Assembly (NCBI GenBank): GCA_003674045.1
Contig: PENC01000004.1
Coordinates: 389,123-453,122 of the forward strand
Direction of reading: 5' to 3'
Origin: Streptomyces griseocarneus
GTDB taxonomy: Bacteria; Actinomycetota; Actinomycetes; Streptomycetales; Streptomycetaceae
Length of the DNA: 64,000 nucleotides
Below the pieces are notes generated by a model. The model was not told where the DNA came from. It ran no database searches and saw nothing but the letters and a program-made list of their open reading frames with translations. A program made the position numbers and the translations under genes. Below are positions 45,666-54,477 of this stretch, piece by piece (position 1 is the stretch's first letter; each line of letters starts with the position of its first letter).

Positions 45666-46058
45666 GGCTTCGTGCTCCCAAAATCGGAGCACGACCCACC
45701 CCGCCGCGATCAGCCGCTCGTCCGTATCCCGGTCGCGCGCCATGTTGCCGGCGACCTTGTCCGACCAGTAGCCGGAGTTCGTCCGGGGTGCCACGTAGTG
45801 CTCCGGACAGCCATGCCAGTAGCAGCCGTCGACGAAGACGGCCACCTTCGCCGGGCGGAAGACGAGATCGGCTGTGCGCCGCAGGTCAGGCAGGGGGCGC
45901 GCCGCCACGCGGTAGCGCAGGCCCTGGGCGTGCACCAAGCGGCGGATCAGCTGCTCGGGTTTCGTGTCCCGGCTGCGGATCGCCTGCATGTTGCGGCGGC
46001 GGGCGGCTGATGAGGCCCAGGAGCCTTCAGGGGCTGTCCACTCGGTGTCATCGGGCAC
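45582..46058 (-). CDS. vsr: Very short patch repair endonuclease (Vsr)
   Basis: 158 residues from GTG 46058. Vsr hallmarks: RRRNMQAIRSRDTKPE (metal-binding N-terminal helix), TADLVFRPAKVAVFVDGCYWHGC (catalytic Asp64 and zinc His/Cys) and AGWVVLRFWEHE. It nicks 5' of the T in T:G mismatches made by deamination of 5-methylcytosine and so accompanies C5 methyltransferases. Its 3' end overlaps the second methyltransferase by 84 bases, tail to tail. Confidence 0.92.
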   Translation of the reverse strand: MPDDTEWTAPEGSWASSAARRRNMQAIRSRDTKPEQLIRRLVHAQGLRYRVAARPLPDLRRTADLVFRPAKVAVFVDGCYWHGCPEHYVAPRTNSGYWSDKVAGNMARDRDTDERLIAAGWVVLRFWEHEASDACSLRIADTVRRRRAELSSLVGKRK

Positions 46059-46098
46059 GGTTCCGAGGGTAGTCCCGTCCGTTGCCCCGCTATGACCC

Positions 46099-47463
46099 TC
46101 AGCCCACCTGCCCCGGCCGCCCCCACTGCCCCAGCGGCGGAGGCGGCGGCCCCCACCCCTGCGGCGCCGCCACCACCGGCCGGAACCCCACCGGCACAAC
46201 TGCCGAAGCCTGTGCCAGAGCCGGTTGTGCCACCTGTCGGCGTTGCCAGAGGTGGTGGAGGAGTTCCTGCTCGCGCGCCGTGAAGTCGGGGCCCGCGGTG
46301 CCGTTGTGGGCGCGTTGGCGGAGGAAGGCCAGGGAGGTGGCGAAGGAGATGTACTCCGCGACCGCGCGGGCCGCCGTCGGGCCGCCGGTGCGGCGGGCCA
46401 GGTCGCGAGCTATGCCGCGGGCGCGGAGGGAGGAGAGGGCGAGGGGCTCGGGCGGGGTGAGCCAGCCTGCTGCCTGGTAGGCGGGCAGGTGGGTGCGGAT
46501 GGTGCGGAGCTCGTTCTGGCGGGACCAGATCGTCAGCCAGGTCAGCACGCCGAAGACGGGGACCATGAAGAGGGCGTAGACGGCCAGGAAGCCCAGCGGC
46601 GGCAGGCTCGCCGAGCCGTTCCAGACGCCGTGCAGGACCATCGCCGTCAGCAGCGCGGCGACCGGGACCAGAACGCGTGCCACCCGGCGGCGCGGGGCCA
46701 GTGTCGCCGCTATGCCGAAGCCCAGTCCCGTCATCGACGTGAAGAGCGGGTGCGCGAACGGCGACATCAGCACGCGGATGAAGAACGTCGCGGCGGTCGT
46801 CGAGTGCAGCCCCGAGTAGCCGAAGCTCTGGTCGGAGGCGAAGGCGTTGCCCAGGTAGAGGATGTTCTCGGTGAAGGCGAAACCCGTCGCCGTGATGCCG
46901 GCGATCACGACGCCGTCGACGATCCCGTTGAAGTCACGGCGCCGGTAGAGGAAGAGCAGCAGCACCGCGGCCGCCTTCGCGCTCTCCTCCACCACCGGTG
47001 CCACGAACGTCGCGCCCCAGACGTTCACGTCCGACCGTTGCGAGACGTCCACCGTGTTGAGCAGCCACTTCGTGGCGTAACCGTTGGCCATGATGGCCAC
47101 CAGCGTCGCCGCGCACGCGCCCCAGGCGAAGGCGAAGACCAGGTTCCGCCACGGCTTCGGCTCGACCCGGTCCATCCAGCGGAACGCCGCCACGAGCAGC
47201 GGCACCGGCAGTACCGCCAGTCCCAGTCCCACCAGGAAACCCTCGGTGCCGGTCTGCTCGCGCACCAGCGCGAGGATGACCACACCGCTCAGCGCGAGCA
47301 GCAGGATCAGCGCGCCCGCGCGCACCGCTTTGTTGTCCCACAGGGCATGGCGGGGCTTGTAACGCCAGCCCTCCGGCGCGGGCATCGCGGTGAAGCTCGG
47401 CTGCTGTCCGACGGCGGGCTCGGGCCCGGCGGACGGCTGTGGGTGGGACGGGGACTCATTCAC
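46099..47463 (-). CDS. PrsW-family intramembrane metalloprotease
   Basis: 454 residues with about eight TM segments between 48 and 320. Family signature: EESAK at 159-163 in helix 4, FTEN at 197-200, and His238 in SPFAHPLF, with a later His in LHGVWNG. The N-terminal 40 and C-terminal 130 residues are cytosolic, the end Pro/Gln/Gly-rich. PrsW cleaves an anti-sigma factor in Bacillus; the substrate here is unknown. It directly follows the vsr gene, marking the return to core genes. Confidence 0.9.
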   Translation of the reverse strand: MNESPSHPQPSAGPEPAVGQQPSFTAMPAPEGWRYKPRHALWDNKAVRAGALILLLALSGVVILALVREQTGTEGFLVGLGLAVLPVPLLVAAFRWMDRVEPKPWRNLVFAFAWGACAATLVAIMANGYATKWLLNTVDVSQRSDVNVWGATFVAPVVEESAKAAAVLLLFLYRRRDFNGIVDGVVIAGITATGFAFTENILYLGNAFASDQSFGYSGLHSTTAATFFIRVLMSPFAHPLFTSMTGLGFGIAATLAPRRRVARVLVPVAALLTAMVLHGVWNGSASLPPLGFLAVYALFMVPVFGVLTWLTIWSRQNELRTIRTHLPAYQAAGWLTPPEPLALSSLRARGIARDLARRTGGPTAARAVAEYISFATSLAFLRQRAHNGTAGPDFTAREQELLHHLWQRRQVAQPALAQASAVVPVGFRPVVAAPQGWGPPPPPLGQWGRPGQVG

Positions 47464-47578
47464 TCGTCGACCCTAACGAAGGGGTGGTGCCGGTAACCCA
47501 CGGTTCCGCCCATGGCTGTCGTGCGCCTGCCATGAAACGCGTCACCCGGCGTACCGGTACCGGACCACCCCGCCGGGG

Positions 47579-48385
47579 TTACGCCGCGCGGCGCGTGAAC
47601 ATCAGGTCGTGCACCAGGTGCCCCTTGTCCAGGCCCTGGCCCTCGAAGCGCGTCAGCGGGCGGAACTCCGGGCGCGGGGCGTAGCCGCCGTCGGGCTGGG
47701 TGTTCTCGAAGTCCGGGGACGCCGAGAGCACCTCCAGCATCTGCTCCGCGTACGGCTCCCAGTCCGTCGCGCAGTGCAGCAGCGCGCCGGGCGCGAGCCG
47801 CGTCGCCGCCAGGGCCAGGAACTCCGGCTGGATCAGCCTGCGCTTGTGGTGGCGCTTCTTGGGCCACGGGTCCGGGAAGAACACGCGGAGGCCCGCGAGG
47901 GAGTCGGGCGCCAGCATCTCGCGGAGCAGGATGATCGCGTCACCGTTGGCGACCCGGACGTTGTTCAGGCCGTTCCGCTCGGCGAGACCGAGCAGGTTGC
48001 CCTGGCCCGGGGTGTGCACGTCGCAGGCGAGGATGCCGGTGCCCGGGTCCGCGGCGGCCATCTGCGCCGTGGCCTCGCCCATGCCGAAGCCGATCTCCAG
48101 CACGACCGGCAGCGCCGGGTCGCCGAAGAGCTCGCCCAGGTCGAGGCGGCTCAGACCGTCGATGTCCAGACCCCACTGGGGCCACAGGCGGCGCAGCGCC
48201 TCGCCCTGGCCGGTGGTGACCCGGCTGCGGCGCGGCTGGAACGAACGGATCCGGCGCTCATGGTGCGAGCCCGCCGGGTCCGGAGCCGGGCCGTCGGGGA
48301 ACATCGGCTCGGTGCGGCGCCCACGGGCCGGGGCCGGGCTGCCGGTGCTGCTGCCGGCCTGGGTGGGGGTGAGGTTCTCGGACAC
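47579..48385 (-). CDS. trmB: tRNA (guanine-N7-)-methyltransferase
   Basis: 268 residues from GTG 48385. A class I methyltransferase: SAM loop VVLEIGFGMGEAT, HTPGQGNLL, and the family-specific FFPDPWPKKRHHKRR followed by ATDWEPYAEQML. It methylates G46 of tRNAs with AdoMet. The disordered Ser/Pro-rich N-terminus of about 50 residues is longer than in E. coli, as in other actinomycetes. No strong ribosome site before the GTG; TTG 48394 is possible. Confidence 0.94.
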   Translation of the reverse strand: MSENLTPTQAGSSTGSPAPARGRRTEPMFPDGPAPDPAGSHHERRIRSFQPRRSRVTTGQGEALRRLWPQWGLDIDGLSRLDLGELFGDPALPVVLEIGFGMGEATAQMAAADPGTGILACDVHTPGQGNLLGLAERNGLNNVRVANGDAIILLREMLAPDSLAGLRVFFPDPWPKKRHHKRRLIQPEFLALAATRLAPGALLHCATDWEPYAEQMLEVLSASPDFENTQPDGGYAPRPEFRPLTRFEGQGLDKGHLVHDLMFTRRAA

Positions 48386-48521
48386 GTTTCTCAAGTCTAC
48401 GGGCGAGGGAGCGCGTCCCCCGGACGAGTGATGTTCAGTGATCTTTCACGATCCTCCACGCGGTCCGCCGCCGTACTTCCACGCGGCCCACCGCCGTCAG
48501 GAGCAGCATCCCGGCCGCCCC

Positions 48522-49742
48522 TCACCGCAGCCCCGCCAGCACCCTCCTCGCCACCTCGCGGCCGATCGGAAGGGACGCCGTCGCCGCCGGAGACGGCGCG
48601 TTCAGCACGTGCACCATGCCCGGCGACTCCGCGAACAGGAAGTCGTCCACCAGCGTGCCGTTCTGCAGCACCGCCTGTGCCCGTACGCCCGCGGGGGCCG
48701 GTATCAGGTCGTCCACCGTGACGTCCGGCAGCAGCCGCCGTACCGCCTCCGTGAAGGCGCGCTTGGACAAGGAGCGCCGCGCCTCGCCCGCGCCGTACCG
48801 CCAGTGCCTGCGGGCCAGCTGCCAGGCGCCGGGATACCCGAGGACCCCGGCCAGCTCCCCGGGGCGCACGGTCGCCCGGCCGTACCCCTCGCGGGCCAGG
48901 GCGGGCACCGCGTTCGGCCCCAGGTGGACGCCGCCGTCGATGCCCCGGGTGAGGTGGACGCCGAGGAAGGGGAACGCCGGGTCCGGCACCGGATAGACCA
49001 GGCCGCGCACCAGATCCGCCCGCTCGGGCACCAGCTCCCAGTACTCCCCGCGGAACGGGATGATCCGCATCCCGGGGTCGTCCCCCGCGAGCCGTGCGAC
49101 CGCGTCGCTGTACAGCCCGGCGCAGTTCACCAGCGCCCGCGCGCGCAGCACCTCGCCGAAGGCCGTACGGACCGCGACCGCCCCGCCCGGCGGGCCGCCC
49201 TGCCGGCTGATGGCCTCGACCCGCGCCCCGTACCGCACGGCGGCCCCGGCGTCGGCCGCCAGGCGGGCCAGCTCGCGGGCCACCGCGCCGTAGTCGCAGA
49301 CGCCCGTGGTGCCGACGTGGATGGCACCGAGGCCGCGGACGTGCGGCTCGTGCTCCGTGATCTGGGCGGGGCCCAGCTCCCGCACCGGGATGCCGTTCTC
49401 CCGGCCGCGCTGGACGAGGGCGTGCAGCCGGGGCAGCTCCGCGCGCTCGGTGGCGACGATCAGCTTCCCCGTGACCTCGCACGGCAGGCCGTGCTCCGCG
49501 CAGAACTTCACCATCTCCGCGGCGCCCTGCACCGCGAACCGCGCCTTGAGCGACCCCGGCCGGTAGTAGATCCCGCTGTGGATCACACCGCTGTTGCGCC
49601 CCGTCTGATGGAGCGCGGGCCCCGGCTCCTTCTCCAGCACCGTGACGCGCGTGCCCGGCGCGGCGCGCGTGATCGCATAGGCCGTCGACAGGCCCACGAT
49701 CCCGCCCCCGACCACCAGCACATCGCAGTCGTACGCCCTCAC
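48522..49742 (-). CDS. lhgO: L-2-hydroxyglutarate oxidase
   Basis: 406 residues from GTG 49742 (GGAGG 7 bases upstream). A FAD-dependent oxidase of the DAO fold: dinucleotide motif VVGGGIVGLSTAYA at the N-terminus, LHQTGRNSGVIHSGIYYRPGSLKA, the RGEYWELVPER segment and the final LNAPSPAATASLPIG. It oxidises L-2-hydroxyglutarate to 2-oxoglutarate in metabolite repair. Monocistronic. Confidence 0.92.
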   Translation of the reverse strand: MRAYDCDVLVVGGGIVGLSTAYAITRAAPGTRVTVLEKEPGPALHQTGRNSGVIHSGIYYRPGSLKARFAVQGAAEMVKFCAEHGLPCEVTGKLIVATERAELPRLHALVQRGRENGIPVRELGPAQITEHEPHVRGLGAIHVGTTGVCDYGAVARELARLAADAGAAVRYGARVEAISRQGGPPGGAVAVRTAFGEVLRARALVNCAGLYSDAVARLAGDDPGMRIIPFRGEYWELVPERADLVRGLVYPVPDPAFPFLGVHLTRGIDGGVHLGPNAVPALAREGYGRATVRPGELAGVLGYPGAWQLARRHWRYGAGEARRSLSKRAFTEAVRRLLPDVTVDDLIPAPAGVRAQAVLQNGTLVDDFLFAESPGMVHVLNAPSPAATASLPIGREVARRVLAGLR

Positions 49743-49941
49743 CACGTCACCTCCCCGCGCCGACCCGCACACCCGCGACCGAGCACCCGGCAACTCCCAG
49801 CGCCTCACCCACGTCCCCATCATGACCTGCGCCACTGACAACGTGGTGAAACCCAGGTGAGCCCCGGGAGCGCTTGCCCTGCGGGCACAACCGGGGAAAT
49901 CCGGCCTAGTCGTGACGTAAGGGGAGGTGGCTTTTCGGGGA

Positions 49942-50063
49942 GCGCGCCCCGTCAGGGGCGCGGGGCTGTTCCTGCTATGCGGCTCCGCCGCGCGGGCGCG
50001 ACCAGCCACGTACGGCCCGCAGACGCGCGCGCAGCGCAAGTGGCACCCCCGTAGGCGCACCCG
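49942..50063. repeat. Intergenic element, family B copy 2
   Basis: Same order as at 34865: gcgcgccccgtcaggggcgcgg foldback, atgcggctccgccgcgcgggcgcgaccagccac, then cccccgtaggcgcacccgg. It occupies most of the gap 49743-50077; the left 200 bases hold nothing else recognised. Confidence 0.7.
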
Positions 50064-50077
50064 GCCCCCCACAAGGG

Positions 50078-51526
50078 TCACCCATACGCCGCCACCAGCA
50101 GCGGCCTGGCCCGCTCCCGTAGTTCGACCACGCGCGGCTCGTCCCCGTACGGCTCCAGGCGGTGCAGCAGATCACGGACGTACTCCGTCGTGCGCGCCGA
50201 GGAGATGCGGCCGGCGACCTCCACGGCGCGTGCTCCCGCCGCGCACGCCGCGTCCAGGTTGCCGGACTCCAGCTCGGCGACCGCCGACACCACCAGACGC
50301 AGGCCGTGCGAGCGGACGAACTCCTCCGTCGGCCGGGACAGCGCCTGCTCCGTGAACCGCTGCACCTGCCGCGGCATCCGCAGGTCGCGGTAGCACTCCG
50401 CCGCGTCCGCCGCGAACCGCTCCTGGGTGTAGAAGTCCAGCCACGAGGGGTCGGGGTCGCCCGTGCGGGCGCGCTCCAGCCACCCCTCGGCCGCCTTCAG
50501 GGCGGCACCGCACGCGGGGGCGTCGCCCGCCTTCGCGTGCGCCCGCGCCTCGACCAGCCGGAAGAAGCTCATGGTGCGGGCGGTGGCCAGGCCGCGGTTG
50601 CGCTCCAGCGCGGCCTGCGCCAGGTCCACGCCCTCGTCGGCGAAGCCGCGGTACGTCGCCTGGAGGCTCATCGAGGCCAGGACGTAACCGCCCAGCGGCA
50701 CGTCGGCCGCCGCGCGGGCCAGCCGCAGCGCCTGGATGTAGTACCGCTGCGCGGCCTCCTGCTGGCCGGTGTCGAAGGCCATCCACCCGGCCAGCCGCGT
50801 CAGTTCGGCCGTCGCACCGAACAGGGAACGGCCCACATCGTCGCTGTACGAACCGAGCAGCAGGGGCGCCGCGTCGACCCGCAGGCACTCGGGGACCATC
50901 GACGAACGCCAGTCGCCCCCGCCGTACTTGGAGTCCCAGCGCCGGGCATCGTCCGCCGCCTCGCGCAGTTTGAGCACGTCGCTGTGGCCGACCCGCTGCA
51001 CCGGGCCGCCCTCGGAGCCGCCGTTCTCGGTCTCCCGCGCCGCCTGGTGGGCCTCACGGGCGACCGAGCCGTCGGCGGGGGTTATCAGCCAACGTGACGC
51101 GGGCGTGGCATACGCGCTCACCGAAAAGGATCCGGCCAGGCTCTGCCAGATGCCGCCGCCCCCGCGGCGACCGGCGACATCCAGCCGGTACAGCTCCGTC
51201 GCGGACCGCACCGCCTGGCCGACATCGCGCGGGAACGCGAGGCCCACCTCGGGCGCCGGATCGGCGTCCGCGAGGCCGATCTCGTGCAGCGGCACCGGCC
51301 GCCCCAGCTTCCCCGCGATCGCCGCCGCGATCAGATGCGGCGCCGCGCCCTGGGGCACCATGCCCTTCGAGACCCAGCGGGCCACCGACGTCTTGTCATA
51401 ACGAAGTGTCAATCCGCGCTGCGCACCGAGGTCGTTGACCCTGCGCGCGAGACCCGCGTTGCTGATCCCGGCGAGGGCGAGGACGGTGCCGAGCTTCTCG
51501 TTCGGCCCGCGTGGCTCCCTGGACAT
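50078..51526 (-). CDS. NsdA/sporulation-associated regulator with TPR-like repeats
   Basis: 482 residues from ATG 51526 (GAGGGG upstream). The N-terminal part (10-60: KLGTVLALAGISNAGLARRVNDLG and YDKTSVARWVSKGMVPQ) is an HTH-like segment shared with NsdA-family negative regulators of sporulation and antibiotic production in Streptomyces. Residues 230-470 are helical repeats (AAQRYYIQALRLARAA, LAQAALERNRGLATARTMS) resembling TPRs. No enzyme motif. Probably a developmental regulator acting by protein binding. Annotated in relatives as sporulation-associated. Confidence 0.85.
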   Translation of the reverse strand: MSREPRGPNEKLGTVLALAGISNAGLARRVNDLGAQRGLTLRYDKTSVARWVSKGMVPQGAAPHLIAAAIAGKLGRPVPLHEIGLADADPAPEVGLAFPRDVGQAVRSATELYRLDVAGRRGGGGIWQSLAGSFSVSAYATPASRWLITPADGSVAREAHQAARETENGGSEGGPVQRVGHSDVLKLREAADDARRWDSKYGGGDWRSSMVPECLRVDAAPLLLGSYSDDVGRSLFGATAELTRLAGWMAFDTGQQEAAQRYYIQALRLARAAADVPLGGYVLASMSLQATYRGFADEGVDLAQAALERNRGLATARTMSFFRLVEARAHAKAGDAPACGAALKAAEGWLERARTGDPDPSWLDFYTQERFAADAAECYRDLRMPRQVQRFTEQALSRPTEEFVRSHGLRLVVSAVAELESGNLDAACAAGARAVEVAGRISSARTTEYVRDLLHRLEPYGDEPRVVELRERARPLLVAAYG

Positions 51527-52235
51527 GCGCACCCCTCGGCAAAGCGACGCCCGCCCCGGCATAGGCACGAGGCATTCGTAAACCCAGCGTAGTTCCCCGC
51601 ATCCCGACCGTTAAGAGGTGCTGTCCCGGATGGCGGGATTCTGGTCCGTGCGTGCGTGCATCGAGGGGCACGTGCTCCGGTTGTGTGTGGCTGTGCGCCC
51701 GCCGTGCGCTCTGTCCGAGCCATCCCAACGGCGTTTCCATGGAAGGCGCGTGGGTTGGCCCGCTGTACTGGAACCAGTGGGCTGGGGGAAGCCGCCGCCT
51801 CATTCCCCGCGGGCGGCGGAGCGGTCCGGGGGGCACTCGCACGCCCCCCGGACTGGCGCTTGTTCCGGAACCCGCGGACGCGCCCAGCCGGTCGACGGCA
51901 CATGCCGGTCGAAGCACTGCGCGAATGCGCCCCGCCTCCCGGATGTCCCGGACTTTGGCCGGTTCTCGCCCTTCGGTGCATCAGGACACGCCGGTCCCGC
52001 CCCGCCACGGCGTGCCACGTCCGTGCGCAACGGGTTCCTGCAGCCCCATCCGTGACAGCATGGCCCTGCAGTGGGTGTGACGACCCCGCCATCTCGCCGC
52101 TCCGGACGGCGAGTTGGGGGCGGAGCGGGGGCCGCGGGGCGTGACCGGTGCGCCGCCTCCTTCGTTGTCGCCATCGTCGGCCCGCTGTGCATGATGGCTG
52201 CACGTATCGGTTGTCCACAGCCTGTGGAGGCGGCA
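51527..52235. other. Long gene-free stretch
   Basis: About 700 bases. Several overlapping frames cross it on both strands, but none has a supported start, domain or consistent codon bias. It should hold the divergent promoters of the NsdA-like gene and the asparagine-synthase-like gene. A gggggcactcgcacgccccc-type foldback lies near 51830. Nothing further assigned. Confidence 0.5.
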
Positions 52236-54416
52236 ATGCGCTGGTTGGTGGGGTGGAGCAGCACCGCCTCCGGGACCGGTTCCCGCACCGCGTCAGGCTA
52301 TGACGACGGCCTGCCCGACCACGCCGACGGGCTCGACGGGCCCACCGTCCACCCCGTCGGCGCCCATCTCCTGTGGGGCGATCCCGCGCCCCTGTGGGCC
52401 GTCGGCGACTGGCGCCCCGACGAGGTCCGCGTCGTCCAGGCCGACCCCACCACCCGCCTCGCCGTCCTCGGCCGCTGCGGCGCCACCGACGAGGGCCTGC
52501 GTGCCGGGCTCGTCGCGGCCCGCGGCGGCGCCCTGCGCCACCTCACCGCCTGGCCCGGCAGTTACACGGCCGTCGCCCAAGTGGGCCGCCGCACCACCGT
52601 CGCCGGGGACCTGGCCGGCGCCAGGCCCGTCTTCCACGCCGCCTGGGCGGGCGGCACCGCCTACGCCACCGCCGCGCTGCCGCTGGCCGACCTCGTCGAG
52701 GCCCAGCTCGACGTCGGCCACCTCGCCGCGCTGCTCGCCTGCCCCGACTCCCCCGAGGCCCTCCGGGACGGCACGCCCTACCTCGGCGTACGGCGCGTAC
52801 CACCCGGCCACGCGCTGGTGCTGCGCGACGGCGCCCGCGAGATCGCCGACTACGAACCGGCCGCCTCCCTCGCCGTCGGCGCCCCCCGGCTCGCCCCCCA
52901 GGAAGCCGTCGAAGCCATAAGGGACGCCCTGGTCGACGCCGTACGCACCCGGCTCGCGGCACCCCGCCACGCGACGGCCGGGTCCGCGACGACCGGGGCT
53001 GCCGCGGTGAGCGGTCTCCTCGACCCCGGGCCGGTCCCCGGCATGGGCCCCGCCCAGCGGCGCGTCGCCCGCGGCGGCCCCGAACCCGGCATCGGCGCCG
53101 ACCTCTCCGGAGGCAGCGCCTCCGCCACCCTCGCCCTGCTCGCCGCAGGCCTCCCCGGCATGCCCGGCACCCCCTTCGGGCACAGCGCGGGCGAACGCCT
53201 CCTCGCCGTCACCTTCAACGACCTCGCCGTCGACGGCACCCACGCCCGCGAGGCCGAACTCGAACGCGCCCGCGCCCTCGCCGCCGACCCCCGCGTACGC
53301 CACGTCGTCGTCGCCGCGGGCGAGGAGGCCCTCCCGTACGCCGGCCTCGCGAGCGGCCCGCTGACCGACGAACCCGGCCCCTCCCTCGTGAGCGCCGCAC
53401 GGCACCGCCGGCGGCTGAGCGCGGGCGGCGCCGACCACTTCGTCGGGCACGGGGCCCGCCAGGTGCTGGACGCCCACCCCGCCCGCCTGGCCGACCTGCT
53501 GCTCGACCGCCGCCGACGCCACCTGCTGCGCCCCGTGTCGGCACTCGCGCGTGCCGACGGACCGGCCGCGCAGTCCCTCTTCGTACCCTTCACGGTCTAC
53601 CGCGCGGCACGCCGACTCGCCCGTACGTCCTACCGCGAGGGCCTGGAGACGGCTGCCGGACAACTGCTCGCGCCCGACTTCCCCGTCGTGGACGACCGGG
53701 ACGACCGGACGGACGCCACCCGCGTCGCGCCCGCCGGGGCCGTGGACGCCTCGCTCGCCGCCCTCACCTGGTGCAGGCCCGGGCCCGCCGCGCGCTGGCT
53801 CACCGGTGAGGCGCTCGCCGAAGTATCGGTTCGGCTCCAGGCCGCCGCGGTCCGCCCGCCCGGCCTCGCCCAGCGGCCCGGGGAACGCCGCGCGGCCGCG
53901 GCCCTCGCCCGGCACGCCGCCGACCACCGTGTCCTCGAACAGGCCGCCGAGGTACGCAGCCAGCGGCTGCACGCCCCCTTCCTCGACAACCAGGTCGTAC
54001 GGGCCTGCCGAGCGCTCCCTGAGGCACTCCGCGTGCAACCGGGGGCGCGTGCGTCCATCCTGCGCGCTGTTCTCACCGGTGCGGGTGTACGCGAGCTGCC
54101 CCCGGGCTGGGGCGCCACCTCGCACGCCTCGCACGCGGCCGCCGTCCGCGCCGGACTACGGGCCTCCGTGGGGCCGTTGCTGGACCTTTTCGACGCGCCG
54201 CTGCTGGCCGACGCGGGCCTGGTGGACGCCCGCGTCGTACGGTCCGCGCTGCACGCGGCGGCGGACGGGCGAGCCGTGCCACTGGACGGCCTGGCGGAAC
54301 TCGTCTCCACGGAGGTCTGGCTGCGGCGGTTGCTCGCACGGCGCGGCACGTGCTGGACGGGGACGGCGCCGCGGCAGCGGGCTGTGGCGGGGGGAATGGG
54401 GTCTGGGGCTGTGTGA
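52236..54416 (+). CDS. Degenerate asparagine-synthase-related protein
   Basis: 726 residues from ATG 52236 (GGAGG 5 bases upstream). An N-terminal half resembling the class II glutaminase domain (MRWLVGWSST, then WPGSYTAVAQVGRRTTVAGDLAGARPVF) but without the Cys2 nucleophile, and a C-terminal AsnB-like synthetase domain. The PP-loop reads LSGGSASATLALL (about 289-301) where active enzymes have SGGLDS. C-terminal APFLDNQVVRACRALPEALR matches the AsnB helix. So amidation is unlikely as such; ATP-dependent acyl activation (lasso-cyclase style) or a structural role is possible. Confidence 0.8.
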   Translation: MRWLVGWSSTASGTGSRTASGYDDGLPDHADGLDGPTVHPVGAHLLWGDPAPLWAVGDWRPDEVRVVQADPTTRLAVLGRCGATDEGLRAGLVAARGGALRHLTAWPGSYTAVAQVGRRTTVAGDLAGARPVFHAAWAGGTAYATAALPLADLVEAQLDVGHLAALLACPDSPEALRDGTPYLGVRRVPPGHALVLRDGAREIADYEPAASLAVGAPRLAPQEAVEAIRDALVDAVRTRLAAPRHATAGSATTGAAAVSGLLDPGPVPGMGPAQRRVARGGPEPGIGADLSGGSASATLALLAAGLPGMPGTPFGHSAGERLLAVTFNDLAVDGTHAREAELERARALAADPRVRHVVVAAGEEALPYAGLASGPLTDEPGPSLVSAARHRRRLSAGGADHFVGHGARQVLDAHPARLADLLLDRRRRHLLRPVSALARADGPAAQSLFVPFTVYRAARRLARTSYREGLETAAGQLLAPDFPVVDDRDDRTDATRVAPAGAVDASLAALTWCRPGPAARWLTGEALAEVSVRLQAAAVRPPGLAQRPGERRAAAALARHAADHRVLEQAAEVRSQRLHAPFLDNQVVRACRALPEALRVQPGARASILRAVLTGAGVRELPPGWGATSHASHAAAVRAGLRASVGPLLDLFDAPLLADAGLVDARVVRSALHAAADGRAVPLDGLAELVSTEVWLRRLLARRGTCWTGTAPRQRAVAGGMGSGAV

Positions 54417-54435
54417 CGTTGCGGCTGCGTCCCCG

Positions 54436-54472
54436 GTGGGGGCTGGGTGCGCCCCGTCAGGGGCGCGGGGGC
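54436..54472. repeat. Fragment of a family B-like element
   Basis: ggtgggggctgggtgcgccccgtcaggggcgcgggggc: the foldback core gcgccccgtcaggggcgc only, between convergent genes; may double as a terminator. Confidence 0.5.
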
Positions 54473-54477
54473 ACGCT

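Noticed and set aside
51618..52144. Overlapping + frames before the asparagine-synthase-like gene
   Set aside because: Three competing frames with no clear codon bias, no recognisable motif and Cys/Trp/Arg-rich composition.
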